In this document: in pieces, positions 12,001 through 22,504 of the stretch | Position numbering within the stretch: the stretch's first letter is position 1 | Layout of the letters: each line of letters opens with the position of its first letter | Assembly (NCBI GenBank): GCA_946811185.2 | Contig: OX328106.1 | Span: 27,154,426 to 27,218,425 of the forward strand | Reading direction: 5' to 3' | Length of the DNA stretch: 64,000 nt | Source of the DNA: Hippopus hippopus | Lineage: Eukaryota; Mollusca; Bivalvia; Cardiida; Cardiidae | Notes under the pieces: generated by a model | What the model was told of the DNA's origin: nothing | Seen by the model: the letters and a program-made list of their open reading frames with translations, nothing else | Database searches by the model: none | Translations under genes and position numbers: made by a program

Positions 12001-15000
12001 ATCTTCAGAAAGACAATGACAGGGCTTTGACAATACCTCAGAGTTTTCTTCAAAAAACAGAAAAACTAAATTCATGCACATGGATAGGGCAAATAAAGAA
12101 ACAGCTAATTCCAAGCAATTTCTAATCTCCCAAAGTATTTTTAATAGCCATTTATGGCAGGTGCATTGATGGTCATGAATGAAAGTACTAATCTATTGCC
12201 ATCAATATACCAGTTCTTCAGACAGTGCAGTAAAGAGACAGGTTCTCCAGTGAAAGAGAAATTATCAACATGACTTAGGGCTTAATCCTTACCAAACAAT
12301 CCAGACTTTTGATGACCCTGAGCAAGAAAGCTTATGAAAACATTGTGGGAAAAGAAGAAAATGCTGGTAAATAGCAATGCCTTCTTTTCCCATAATGTTT
12401 TTGCCCTTTTAAAATCAAGTTTTAATTTGCCATGTACCACAATGTTTTCTAACTAGAGGCGCTTGAGCGCCTGTATCGCTCCACAGGCCTGATATTTCTA
12501 TAATGGCGAAAGGAAGTTTTTAACAATTATCATTCAATCCTGCATTTTAGCTCACTGAAGAAACAATTTGGTAGACAACCACCATAGGAACTTGCCTGCA
12601 AAACAACAATGAAATCCAATGAATAGTTTTAGAGAAGAAATTTTTCAAAGATTTTACTTTATACCATAAAAGGAAAATGAGTCTCCCATAAAAGCCATGT
12701 TTTTAGACAGATCTTTTTTTTTTTAAAGAATTCTGTAAACCTGTATCTAAGGAACATTCCTGCAAAATAACAATGCTATCCAAATAGCGGTTTGGGAGGA
12801 GAAGATTTTTAAAGGTTTTTTACTTTGGTTGCCATGGCAACCAGAATTCTTCATGGAACACAATTATTTGAAGGAATTTGAAAGAGGACCACCAAAGGAA
12901 TATTCCTGTGAAATTTGGTAAAAATCCAGTCAATAGTTTCTGAGGAGAAGTTTTTTAAAGAAAAAGTTTACGGACGCATGCACGGACGAACGAACGAACT
13001 AACGGACGGACGGACGCACGACGGACACAACGCCATGACAATAGCTCGCTAGCTCACTGAAGAAACAATTTGGTAGACAACCACCATAGGAACTTACCTG
13101 CAAAACAACAATGAAATCCAATGAATAGTTTTAGAGAAGAAATTTTTCAAAGATTTTACTTTATACCATAAAAGGAAAATGAGTCTCCCATAAAAGCCAT
13201 GTTTTTTGACAGATCTTTTTTTTTTTAAGGAATTCTGTAAACCTGTATCTAAGGAACATTCCTGCAAAATAATAATGCTATCCAGATAGCGGTTTGGGAG
13301 AAGATTTTTAAAGGTTTTTTACTCTGGTTGCCATGGCAACCAGAATTCTTCATGGAACACAATTATTTGAAGGAATTTGAAAGAGGACCACCAAAGGAAC
13401 ATTCCTGTGAAATTTGGTAAAAATCCAGTCAATAGTTTCTGAGGAGAAGTTTTTTAAAGAAAAAGTTTACGGACGCACGCATGGACGAACGGACGGACGG
13501 ACGGACGAATGGACGGACGCACGCACGCACGCACGCACGACAGACACAACGCCATGACAATAGCTCTCTGGCCTTCGGCCAGTGGAGCTAAAAATCATCT
13601 ACTGCAAATTGGAATCATCTCTCTCCATCCCTCTCAAGAAAACCATTCAGTAATGATCATGTCAAAATGGTGAAAATGTATTATCAGCAGAATTTACTTG
13701 AATAAAGTTGAATATATCGAATCTTACCAAAAAGTCTGGATTTGGCCCTGCAGACGGGTCATAGCCAATAGCACCTATAGTCATCAACCCAGAAAATGTA
13801 AGATGAGGACATTTTGTTCTTATAAACGTCACCAAGGTGGAGATTTCATCTGGATTACACCCAGATTTATCTGTAGCATGATGAAATATTCTTTTATTTC
13901 AGTGATTTCTTTAATTTTGAGTATACACTTGTTCCAACACACATATATTATGCATGAGGAATGAATGATAAATTATGAGCTTCATGTGCAAGGGTTTGAC
14001 TTTTGGCAAACATATTGCTTTTTTTTAATATAATCCCTTCAGTATCTACATGTATACACCTATGCCAACAATGCTCAAGGGCCTAATTGCAACTCTTAAA
14101 GAAGTCTTTTTCTTGACTATTCAAAAAGTCCTCTGATGCCTGTATGACATAATCTGACTGAAAGTTGGTACCTGAAATGGCCTTTTACAGTTTTGAATAT
14201 AGATGAAAGTCTGAATGATGGAGCAAGATCAGGTGAATAACGCATATAATTAATCAATTCAAAACCAAAATCATTAATGGCAGTCATAGCAATATGCTTA
14301 GGTGCTTGACCTTTCTTATGCAAATATTGAAAAACTGCTCTTTCAGCAATTTGTCCATTTTGCAAGAGTCACTTGCATTGTTTACTGTAGAATGCTACCT
14401 CTTTGTCATAAACTGACCAAATGACACCAGCCTTCAGGTACACAGCCTTAAATAGTCAGGGAATAGAAGAGCTGAAAAAGGACATTCCTTTTTAAGTCCT
14501 TCTATATGAGGCTCACAACTTATCAATCGGCCCTTGTGTCTCTTGATTGAATGCTAGATTTGATTTCTTGCATCAGCTGGATTATATCCTGATTATCTGT
14601 CACACCATAAAACATTATAGGAATAAACATTGTTTCAAGAAGAATATTGTGTGAAGTGCTGGTGAAAGAAACTCCTAGAGAGCAGGGATAAGTGCACAAC
14701 TTGCTGCAATGTAACTGATATAATGTTGAAAATAGCCTTACAATCACCATACAGACAAACAACCTATTTGCATGAATGATCATATCTTTTTCACTCAGCT
14801 TCAAGTTTTGGAAATATTTTCTATAAGATTCATATACATGAGTACATTTAAACAAACTTTACTTCTTGGTTCCTTTTATATTTGATTGATTGATTGTATG
14901 GTGTTTAAGGCCATTTTCAACATTATTTCAGTCATATCACTGTGGCCAGAGCACCTATCCATGCTGTCCTTTTCTTTCACCAGTACTCTGCACAATATTC

Positions 15001-18000
15001 TTTCCAAGCCACTAGCTGCTTTCCCATGTCACCATCTTCAAAACAATGGTCAGCAGTGATAGAGGAATGAATCCTGTCACAGTGACTATCATCAATCCTT
15101 GGAAATAAATTGGCCTAGCCTGGGATCGAACCAGTGACCTGTTCTCAAGTCAAGCCCACTGAGCTATCGGGAGTCAGCCCTTCTATATATGATTTATAAA
15201 GATATTAGAATGTAAGCAAATGAATCCCTGCAATTGAATTGTAATCTTCCTGCACATCTCATGAATTCTGTTGATTTAAAATTTCTGTTGATCCTTAATG
15301 GTAATTGTCATTATTGTCTTACAAGAGATGCCTTTGAGTAGAGTGGAAAAGGAGAAAATACTGTTTACCACCATTTTCTCTTTAATGCACAATTTTTCAA
15401 AAGCATTCTTCATCATGGTTGTCAAAACGAAGAACTGTTTGGTAAAAAGTTAACATACTATGACAGAAGATAAGATATTCAAACGAAACCAAACAAAAAT
15501 GTCTAATTTCAACAGGAAATAACTCTACCAATCTTAAAACTAGACTCCCAACAATTATGGATTGCTCACCAAAAGTTTCTAGTTAACAGTTGTACAACCC
15601 GCTGATTACAAGAAATATATTTTTTGTCAAGAAAAAAAAAAAAAACATGTACCAGAATACAAGACAGAGCTTTAGAAAATATTGTTGACCAAGATCAGAT
15701 TGAAAATTCAGTCAAGTCTGGTTCTTATCTCTTCCTAGACTGTCTTCAAAAGCAACTAAAACTTTCTAAAACTTAAAATCTTAAACCCTTATGAATTAAG
15801 AAGCATCAACAGACAAATTCTAAATCTGTACAAAAGAGTTAAAGCACAGACAAATTCTAAATCTTTACAAAAGAATTAAAGTTCTCTAACTGGTTGATAA
15901 AAATTGTAGGAAAAGGAGAGATTGTTGGTTGGTTACCCACATTTTCAGCTTTTCCCACAGTGTTTTCAAAAACCTATCTTCCTTAAGGTTGTAGAAACAT
16001 GGGATAGTTTGGTTAACTCTTTCCTTACTGTAGACAACACAAGAAGCTTTTGTGGACAGTGTAGATCAAGATCAGACTGCACAGAATGCAGTCTGATCTC
16101 TGATCTACACTGTCTACTATGTTATTTTAGATTATGACCAGAGTGGTTCTTCATCTTGCAGTACATGTGTACTAGTGGCCTTTGAAAAAGCTAACTTATT
16201 TATTTAGTAGTGACCGAGTTAAGGTTTTAGCCTTGACACAATTTACTTACTACTTTCTCCGCTTGTGTTGACCTGCACCATCACAGATAGCTTTCCCTGG
16301 CGTTTCAACTTCTCCCAGTGGTTATTGAGTGTTTGTGCTAACTTGGCTGAGTCAACTGTCTCTATCATAAACAAGTTGGGTAAACCTGTACAAGTTGTTA
16401 AGATAATAATAATAACAATAAAAATAACAATAATAATGAAAATAATAATAATAATCATCATCATCATCATCATCACCCGCCATTGGCATTAAATAAATGA
16501 AATTAACAAAGGTACCAGACAGAAAATTCAATGTAGATTAAACGGGATTTGCGTTTGCAAGGATGGAAGGCATTATGGAAAAAGGTAATAATGTTAGTTG
16601 TAATTCTGTTTATCTCCCACAATGTTTCCATAAGTCTTCTACCTCAGTCATTAAAACACAGGATTTTTCGGTAAGATATAAAAAAAATGCTGACAATGAA
16701 CAACAGTAACATGAGTCTGGACCAAAACCATTCAAAAGGTTCCAATCAGCACTTCATGCCCAGGTGTGTAGGAATAAATAGTAGTTACTTACAGGCTATT
16801 TTATTGGATTTATTTCTCTGCAGATGTCCAATCAAATGCCATTTTATATCCTGACACTGCTCAAGTATCTGAAAGTGATGAAATCATTTTTGATTCCAAA
16901 TGGAATCAAAATAGATGATTCAAAAATTTTAAACATTCAATGTGGCCTCAATAATAGAGTTTCTCTTTCTTAAAGAAAGGACAAAGATGGTTGTAATCTC
17001 TTGCACCTTTAAATGTCAGCATGACTCAGAATTACTCACTGTCTACAATCAGTGTTTTAACAACCCTGATCAAGAGTGGGTTTGAAAACTTTGTGGAAAA
17101 AGGAGAAAATGCTGGCAGTCTGTATTTTCTACCTTTTCTAGAATATCTTAAAAACCTTTCCAAAACATATTTCAACTTTTAAGCCACGTTTAACTTCTTG
17201 TCTGCTAATGTTTTCAATTTGGACAAGTCTAGAATTGTCATCTGAAGTTCAAGAAACACCTCAATGGTAACCTCAATTTAAGCTTATTAACCCTTAACAA
17301 ACGACAAAATTTTAGACTTGTCAAAATTGAAAACATTTGCAGACGACAAATCAAAAGTGGCTCAAAAGGAGGCATTTGTCCTTGATAGACTAGAAAACAG
17401 TGTTGGAAAAGGAGAAAACGCTGGTTACCAGCATTTTCTCCTTTCCCAACAATGTTTTCAAAAGGCTTCTTTTCCAAGGTCATTAAAACCAGGGCTTGTC
17501 TGGTGAAGAGTTAATAGGTAACAATAAAACAGTGCTTCTGTAGACCCCGCATATTGAGATTAGCTTGAACGGAATGTGCACTCTGATTTTGGAATTACTC
17601 TAATGGTTGTGTGAGGATATTCGGGACTAAGCATCTTGAATTTGCACTATTTTGGAGGTATGTACTGCACACTGGAATAAGATGGGACATCATGACCCTG
17701 AATCATTCCACTTCCTGATAAGCATGCAATACACGTAACTGACATCATCCAAGTTTTAACAACCCTGAGAAAGAAAGCTTTTGAAAACATTGTGGGGAAA
17801 AGAAGAAAACACTTGTAGCAAACATTTTCCCCTTTTCCCACAATGTTTTCACTCTTCCCAAAACAAAAAATTTCAATTTTGGGGTCATACTTATTTTGTT
17901 GCCTGCAAATGCTTTCAGTTTGGACTGGTCTAAATTTAATCATTTGATGGAGTTAAAACTATAAGAAATCTGTATTGCAATAAAATTCCCTATAGATAAT

Positions 18001-20770
18001 AAGCCTAGCCACCACCACCCGCCACACTCATTCCCTTGTCTGTCTGTCTGTCTGAGTGAGTGGGTGAGTGGGCAGGCAGTTGAGTGAGTGAGTAGGCAGG
18101 CAGGTGAGTGAATGAATGAACGAACAATTAAATGAATGAATGAATGGCATTTTACACTGCTTTCAACATTATTTCAATTATACCACAGCAACAGGTTACT
18201 TATTCATGTATGCCCTAGGCTGGGGCACTGAATTGTTTTGTCCAAGGACACTCCAACAAAAAACAAAGTTTATCCTGAGGAGAGAAGCTTTTGAAAACAT
18301 TATGAAAAGAGGAGAAAATGCTGGTAACAATTACGTTTCCAGCACTTTAAAACAGAAGATCCATCGTTTCAGTCATAATTAAAATAATTTTGAAACTTGT
18401 AAGTTTTCATACATAATCACCAAACTTACCATAGAACTTGTGGCTTTTTCCTCCAGCTCTTGTACCTATGACAAAGACAGTAGAACACCGTAAACAACTG
18501 TTAGTACATGTAATTGCTTAACACTACATACAACAGTTTACATTTGACTGATGAAATTTTTGAAAGGGCTTGAGAGACATGAAGCACAAACAAGAGGGCA
18601 ATGATGGCCCTGAATTACTCCCTTGAGCCTGTGTACCTTTGAGAACGTAACAGGAACTATGGTCCATGTTTTTCTCTGATATGATCTTGTGTTTTACATG
18701 GCAGACTAATTTCGAAATTGTTTACATAATAAAGACAAACATTATGACCCAGTTTGAGAAGCATCATTGTGAGAATATTGTCTCTACAGATTTGTCCAAG
18801 TGACTAAACTTTTTACCCAATGAAACCCATTTTCAAACTTGTCAAACATATCACCAAAATAAACATTTGACCAAAATTCACAAGCACTTCACTGAAAATG
18901 CAGCCACTATAGTGTACACAAGACTTTTCAAAGATCTGTCCATGTGACCTATCGGTACTTTATGACTAGACATGTGTGACCCATTTTCAAGATTTTCCAT
19001 TTTGACCATCTTTTTAAGATCATCTTGACTGAAAGTATGACATCTGGTTTGTACGCAAGTTGTTTCTTTTAAACCCAGTAGCCTACTTTTTGACCTGAAG
19101 TGACCCATTCCCAAAATCACCTTAGGAATCATCAACACAAACATTCTGACCAAGGTTTATGAGTATTAGACTAAGAATGTGGTCTTGAGAGTGTATACAC
19201 GGTTTTTCAGCAAATTATCCCAGTGATCTCTTTTGACACCTAGTGGGACCCATTTTAAAACTCAAGATATCACCGAAACATTTTGACCAACTCTCAAAAG
19301 TACTGGACTGAAAGTATGGCTTCTAGCATGCTGAAAAGGTTTTTCAAAGACATTACCTGGTGATTTACTGTTTGATCTGTAATGACAGATACATTGTAAA
19401 AAGTCAAAGTTTTTGCAGGACGACACACACAACAGGGCTATGACATTACCGGAACATTTTCTTTGAAAACAGCCAAGTTAAAAAGGGTGACCTTTGTAAA
19501 ACAAAAAAATATATATTACCTTGGCCGACACTACATTACTTAAAAAAACCTTGTAAAAATAACCAAATGCTCACATAGTTTTCTCCAAAATGTCTCTGAC
19601 CCTGGCTGTATGCAGTAATAATATCACTGATAGGCTTTGTCTTGCTGACAGCTACGAGTCTTGGATTTATGGGTGGAACATGCTGGAATGAAAACAAATG
19701 AACCAAATATTAGTTATAGTTGTAGAAAAGATAAAACACACAGACCCAACACACAGGCTTTCTTCTTTTCTCAATGCTCAGAACATTTTGTTTCAGCCTG
19801 AGCATGGTCATTACTCATTAGCTTGCTCTTATGGACTTGTAGATTGAGATCAGACTGTACATTATAATAATATGAGCCATGTTCTGTGAAAAGGAAATTC
19901 AGTACATCTGCAAAAGTATAATTTTAGTGACACTGCAATAATCTGAAAAGCCCAAATATGAAGCTTTGTTCACAACTTCAACTTTATACATCCCAATAAT
20001 GGATTCCAATTATTACTGGGAGTGGCTACAGACCTGTGCCAGTGAACATCACATAACATGCAATCTGTTTTTTGAACTACAGTGGTAGTATTTATAAGTG
20101 TTTCACAATAAAATTTTGATTGACAGCAAAAACAAAAATTAAAAAAAAAAAAAAAAAAAAGAGCTGTGGCATGCCTGTAATCCATCTCTATTAAAAACTT
20201 TGGACAATCTTGGATTCATACTGGCAAAAAGACTACATCTAGTATCATGCTGTAGTCTCATTTAGAGTGCGCGAACCGACGAAGGTACGAATCCGCCTGC
20301 TAAATATACCTTCTCCATGTATCATTTACATAACAGCAATATTCGCTTTCAGTCACAGGCATTTCCACACGACATTCGAGGCCTTCAGTGTTTAGTTAAC
20401 TGAATATTCGGACCTCTGTGTATTTGAAGTGTAGTCCTCTCTTAAAAATTAATTCTCTGTACCATTATCACGACTACTTAGGTGACTTTGTTAAGTTTTT
20501 ATCGACACGTATTATCTTAAATGAAAAAAAATTGTGACAAACCTGTCAAACACAAATAATGTCACATAATTTGCTGAGAAAGATAGCAATGAACAGACTA
20601 GTTCAAATGATTGTCACAATATTTCTTACCGAAGGCCGACGTTCTACTGCCTTTTGAACGTTATCAATAACTATTCTCAGCGATTTTATGATGTCTTCTG
20701 CATGAGGAGTCGATGCCATTTTCCGAATCATAATGCATTCTATCCATTTTAAGAAAGACTCCATACTCAT
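8777..20770 (-). CDS. PLPBP: Pyridoxal phosphate homeostasis protein (PLPBP/PROSC, YggS family), 8 exons
   Basis: The product is a cytosolic or mitochondrial PLP-binding protein that buffers and supplies pyridoxal 5'-phosphate; the family has an alanine-racemase-like TIM-barrel fold but no known enzymatic reaction. The coding join, in minus order, is 20770-20630, 19682-19575, 18465-18430, 16868-16793, 16385-16251, 13870-13728, 11290-11192 and 9037-8777. This gives 999 bases and 332 residues, all junctions GT-AG and in frame. Family landmarks are VAVSKTKP with the Schiff-base lysine K61, HFGENY (78-83), WHLIGHLQ (105-112), VNTSGE (159-164), LSMGMS (235-240) and [10 protein letters not shown] (253-262). 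The start is the first ATG after an in-frame TAG; M3 and M18 are alternative starts and the 17 residues before M18 could be a targeting extension. Human PLPBP is 275 aa; here residues 265-332 form a longer Ser/Thr-rich tail. No clear AATAAA was found. Confidence 0.95.
9134..9362 (-). repeat. Family A MITE, full length
   Basis: Both TTAA ends are intact, with 229 bases in between, in PLPBP intron 7. The hairpin arms GGAAAAGGAGAAATTGCTTG and their inverse are slightly mismatched. Confidence 0.75.
9580..9808 (+). repeat. Family A MITE
   Basis: Left end CTCTACCAAACAAC, right end TGTGGTAAAAGGCTAA. A partial right half of another copy follows at 9810-9896. Confidence 0.6.
10230..10535. repeat. Long palindrome with GAGCCGA motif
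   Basis: Arms at about 10232-10305 and 10320-10390 are inverted copies (the outer ~45 bases nearly perfect, e.g. GATGGTTGGTGTCTTGGATG) around a short loop. A third, single arm with the same CAAGACACCAACC end lies at 10445-10535. It can form a stable hairpin in PLPBP intron 7. Confidence 0.8.
10385..10967. mobile_element. Putative non-autonomous DNA element with TTTATCCTGTCACT ends
   Basis: TTTATCCTGTCACT (10385-10398) and its inverse AGTGACAGGATAAA (ends about 10967) bound 580 bases. The interior has a perfect CRE TGACGTCA at 10677-10684 and two further ACGTCA-type half sites within 50 bases. Confidence 0.45.
11097..11178. repeat. Inverted-repeat fragment, shared with 50462-50603
   Basis: TTTAATAAGATTTTATCTCAAATACCAA and GTCAGATCC match the right arm of the intron 14 element at 50517-50603. 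It ends only a dozen bases from PLPBP exon 7. Confidence 0.5.
11192..11290 (-). CDS. PLPBP: PLPBP exon 7
   Basis: Residues 214-246 (99 bases, phase 0): a helix [13 protein letters not shown] and then [14 protein letters not shown], the family's signature strand. Acceptor CTTTCAG, donor GTAAGT. Confidence 0.95.
11374..11593 (-). repeat. Family A MITE
   Basis: TTAACCCTTTAC and GGTAAAGAGTTAA ends, in PLPBP intron 6. The loop reads ACAGGTTACCAGG. Confidence 0.7.
11648..11803 (+). repeat. Family A MITE, left-truncated
   Basis: The hairpin core AATGCTAGTTACTAGCATT shows a compensated change on both arms. The right end is GGTAACAAGTTAA. Confidence 0.6.
12282..12455 (-). repeat. Family A MITE, cut by the 12452 element
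   Basis: Starts TTAATCCTTACC and is broken after the hairpin at AATGTTTTCTAAC, where the next repeat begins. Confidence 0.55.
12452..13590. mobile_element. Interspersed element with internal 502-bp tandem duplication
   Basis: The left end is the palindrome GGCGCTTGAGCGCCTG and the right end is GGCCTTCGGCCAGTGGAGCTA. Between them an approximately 502-base unit is present twice, at 12549-13050 and 13051-13566. Each unit starts AGCTCACTGAAGAAACAATT and ends in an ACGG-type microsatellite and GCCATGACAATAGCTC. The units differ by a few substitutions and by microsatellite length. Confidence 0.85.
13728..13870 (-). CDS. PLPBP: PLPBP exon 6
   Basis: Completes N166 and encodes residues 167-213, with the [13 protein letters not shown] strand and the GPNPDF motif. 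Acceptor CTACAG, donor GTAAGA. Confidence 0.95.
14095..14420 (-). pseudogene. Degenerate mariner transposase C-terminal fragment
   Basis: On the minus strand, 14365-14117 reads through [11 protein letters not shown] and YSPDLAPS, the hallmark mariner C-terminal block, then TGIRGLFE, which resembles the family's distal TGIQ.L motif. The residue after YSPDLAPS, normally the third catalytic Asp, is Phe here, and frames flanking the piece are full of stops. It is a dead fossil inside PLPBP intron 5. Confidence 0.75.
14885..15174 (-). mobile_element. tRNA-derived SINE, nearly full length
   Basis: Minus-strand head CCGATAGCTCAGTGGG, B box GGTTCGATCCC, body with CTTGGAAAGAATATTGTGCA, tail TGAAATAATGTTGAAAATGG then (AATC)n-like end. 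Same family as 46453. Confidence 0.8.
15331..15450 (+). repeat. Family A MITE, partial
   Basis: Core and right end only; the arms are diverged (AATACTGTTTACCACCATT). Confidence 0.5.
15891..16015 (+). repeat. Family A MITE, partial
   Basis: Core with a duplicated GTTGGTTGGTTACC loop, then a right end fading at GTTTGGTTAACTC. Confidence 0.45.
16040..16130. repeat. Palindromic MITE fragment (AGATCAAGATCAGACT)
   Basis: GTAGATCAAGATCAGACTGC and its inverse GCAGTCTGATCTCTGATCTA lie eight bases apart, giving a strong hairpin about 120 bases from PLPBP exon 5. Confidence 0.65.
16251..16385 (-). CDS. PLPBP: PLPBP exon 5
   Basis: Completes codon 121 and encodes residues 122-165 plus one base of codon 166: [12 protein letters not shown], then [11 protein letters not shown]. 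The donor GTAAGTAA creates an in-frame stop in intron sequence, so retention would truncate the protein. Confidence 0.95.
16405..16482. repeat. Trinucleotide microsatellite (AAT/ATA)n-(ATC)n
   Basis: Imperfect ATA and ATC triplets run just upstream (in gene sense) of PLPBP exon 5. Confidence 0.85.
16545..16672 (+). repeat. Family A MITE, degraded
   Basis: The right half is recognisable by CACAATGTTTCCATAAG and GGATTTTTCGGTAAGA. It is weakly supported. Confidence 0.4.
16793..16868 (-). CDS. PLPBP: PLPBP exon 4
   Basis: Residues 96-120 plus one base of codon 121. It encodes [20 protein letters not shown], including the conserved WH.IGHLQ strand. Acceptor CTTTCAG, donor GTAAGT. Confidence 0.95.
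17046..17245 (-). repeat. Family A MITE
   Basis: Left end lost; hairpin arm GGAGAAAATGCTGG kept, right arm eroded; right side has TTTTCAATTTGGACAAGTCT. Confidence 0.5.
17287..17514 (+). repeat. Family A MITE, full length
   Basis: TTAACCCTTAACAAACGAC and GGTGAAGAGTTAA ends, 228 bases, with arms GTTGGAAAAGGAGAAAACGC and its inverse. It is in PLPBP intron 3. Confidence 0.75.
17749..17950 (-). repeat. Family A MITE
   Basis: Lies in PLPBP intron 3. Left end lacks TTAA; core and AATTTAATCATTTGATGGAGTT at the right are visible. Confidence 0.5.
18035..18145. repeat. Compound tetranucleotide microsatellite
   Basis: (GTCT)n, (GAGT/GGCA)n and (AATG)n runs follow one another, in PLPBP intron 3. Confidence 0.85.
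18146..18345 (-). mobile_element. SINE fragment with adjoining family A fragment
   Basis: 18146-18255 resembles the SINE tail at 5935 (GCATTTTACACTGCTTTCAA on the plus strand). 18270-18345 is a family A left half (AAAACATTATGAAAAGAGG). Confidence 0.4.
18430..18465 (-). CDS. PLPBP: PLPBP exon 3 (36-bp microexon)
   Basis: Twelve codons, [12 protein letters not shown], matching the VQELLEKA helix of the human protein. It is flanked by CATAG and GTAAGT and is too short to be found by open frame alone. Confidence 0.92.
18590..19450. mobile_element. Decayed minisatellite carrier
   Basis: It starts CAAGAGGGCAATGATGGCCC. Loosely repeated blocks around ACTGAAA(G/A)TATG(G/A)C and 'GACC.AT' follow at irregular 150-200-base steps. 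It ends near ACGACACACACAACAGGGC. It spans PLPBP intron 2 without touching exons. Confidence 0.4.
19575..19682 (-). CDS. PLPBP: PLPBP exon 2
   Basis: Residues 48-83 (108 bases, phase 0 at both ends), from [17 protein letters not shown] to GQRHFGENY. It holds the PLP lysine K61. Acceptor ATTCCAG, donor GTGAGC. Confidence 0.95.
19840..20165. other. PLPBP intron 1, low-complexity stretch
   Basis: A fragment of the AGATCAGACT family lies at 19845-19870 and a long poly-A tract at 20137-20160. Nothing else is recognisable in 19683-20629. Confidence 0.4.
20630..20770 (-). CDS. PLPBP: PLPBP exon 1
   Basis: Residues 1-47, ending in the helix [13 protein letters not shown] before a GTAAGA donor. In-frame TAG precedes the ATG by eight codons. 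The first 17 residues are hydrophobic with few acidic residues and have no counterpart in bacterial YggS. Confidence 0.9.
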
Positions 20771-20943
20771 TCGAAGAATATTATTCGCTAACTAGCTCTG
20801 CACTATGCAGATTGGAAAATCTCGGAGTAACTAATAGGTGCCTATTTAGATTTTTATAATCATACCAAACTTTAAAAAATGTTTTATTACTGATTTGGAA
20901 AGTAAATGGTTTGCAAAGCGTCAACATAAAAAAAGTGAAAGAA

Positions 20944-22390
20944 ACAAGAGGATCATGATGGCACTGAAGTCCCTCAGAGCTCTACGCCTTTTGACCAAAC
21001 ATGAACTATTTCCAATCTCTTCCGAAATATTATGAAAGCATTCTAACAAACTTTTATGAGTATTGGACTGAAAATGTGGCCTCTAGAGTGAACACCGGCT
21101 TTACTAGAACTTGTGTCGGTGACATACTTTTGAGCCATACATAGCCAAGTTTCCAACTTGTTGAAGACCTATCTTATAAAAAAAAAAAAAAAATTCTGAT
21201 CATCTTTCAAGAGTATTAGACGGAAAATATGGCCTCTAGGTTGTATAAAAGATTTTTCCAAAATTTTACATGGTGCCATGGATAGTTTTTTACCCGATTT
21301 GACACATTTTCAATTTCAGCTGAGTTATCATGTAGATTAACTTTCATAAGTACTGATTAGAAAATGTGGTCTCTAACGTTACACAAGGTTTTTCTATCGT
21401 CTGACATTGTAACCTAGTATTTGACCCCAATGGACTAGTCTTCAAACTCCTCCAAGATTTCATTTAGAAAACAATTCCGACCAATTTTTATGAGTATTGA
21501 ACTGAAAATGTAGCCTGTAGAACATACACTTTTTTTTTTTAAAGATTTCACCCTGTGACCTACATTTCGTCTGATTGTGGCCTATTTTCACGCTCCTCCA
21601 AGATATCATGGATGTTTGACTGAAAATGTGGCCTCTAGAGTGAGATATCATTGAGAAAAACAATCTGACAAACTTTCATGAGTATTGGACTGAAAATGTG
21701 GCCTCTAGAGCGTACACATGGTTTTTCAAAGATTTGACCCAGTGGCCTAATTTTTGACCTGACATGGCACATTTTTAAATCCTCCGAGATATCATTTAGA
21801 CAAACATTCTGACCAACTTTCAAGATAATTGCACACTCGTCCAAGATTCACCAAGAAAAATATTCAGACCAACTTCCAGCTATCGGACTGAAAGTGTAGC
21901 CTCTGGAGCGTACACAGAGTTTTTCAAATACTTGACCTGGTGACATATTTGGCCCGACTTGACCCATTTTCAAACTTGTCCGAGATATCATCAACACAAC
22001 TTTTCTGACCAATCTTCAAGAGTTTTTAAATGAAAATGTGACCTGTATAGTGTATATAAGGTTTTTCCAAGACTTGACCTAGTAACCTAATTTTTTATTC
22101 GGTGTGACCACTTCCGATCTCATTCGAGATTTGACGAAGTTTTATGATTATCAGACTGAAAATGAGGCCTTTAGAGCGTACACGAGGTTTTTCGAAGATC
22201 CGACCTGGTGACCTATTTTTTGACCTGACGTGACCCATTTTCGAACACGTTCGAGATATTATAAAACAAATAATCTGACTAAGTTTCAGGAGCATCGGAC
22301 AGAAAATTTGGCCTCTCGAGCGTATTCAATGTAAAAGATGACGACGGAAGACAGACACAGCACCATCACAAAAGCTCACATTGAGCACTA
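20944..22390. mobile_element. Large decayed minisatellite carrier in the intergenic gap
   Basis: It starts ACAAGAGGATCATGATGGCA and ends GACAGACACAGCACCATCAC...AGCTCACATTGAGCAC, the terminal pair seen in the 7732 element. The body repeats GAAAATGTGGCCTCTAGAG and TCCAAGATATCAT-like blocks at irregular spacing. It separates PLPBP from the LINE fragments. Confidence 0.55.
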
Positions 22391-22504
22391 CGCATTCCGA
22401 CCGAATTCACTATGGACCATCATACAGTCTCACAAATTGGAAGCTATTAAAGTCACAGTACATCCAGAATCAATCACCTGCAGTAAACAAGTTTCATAAT
22501 ACAG

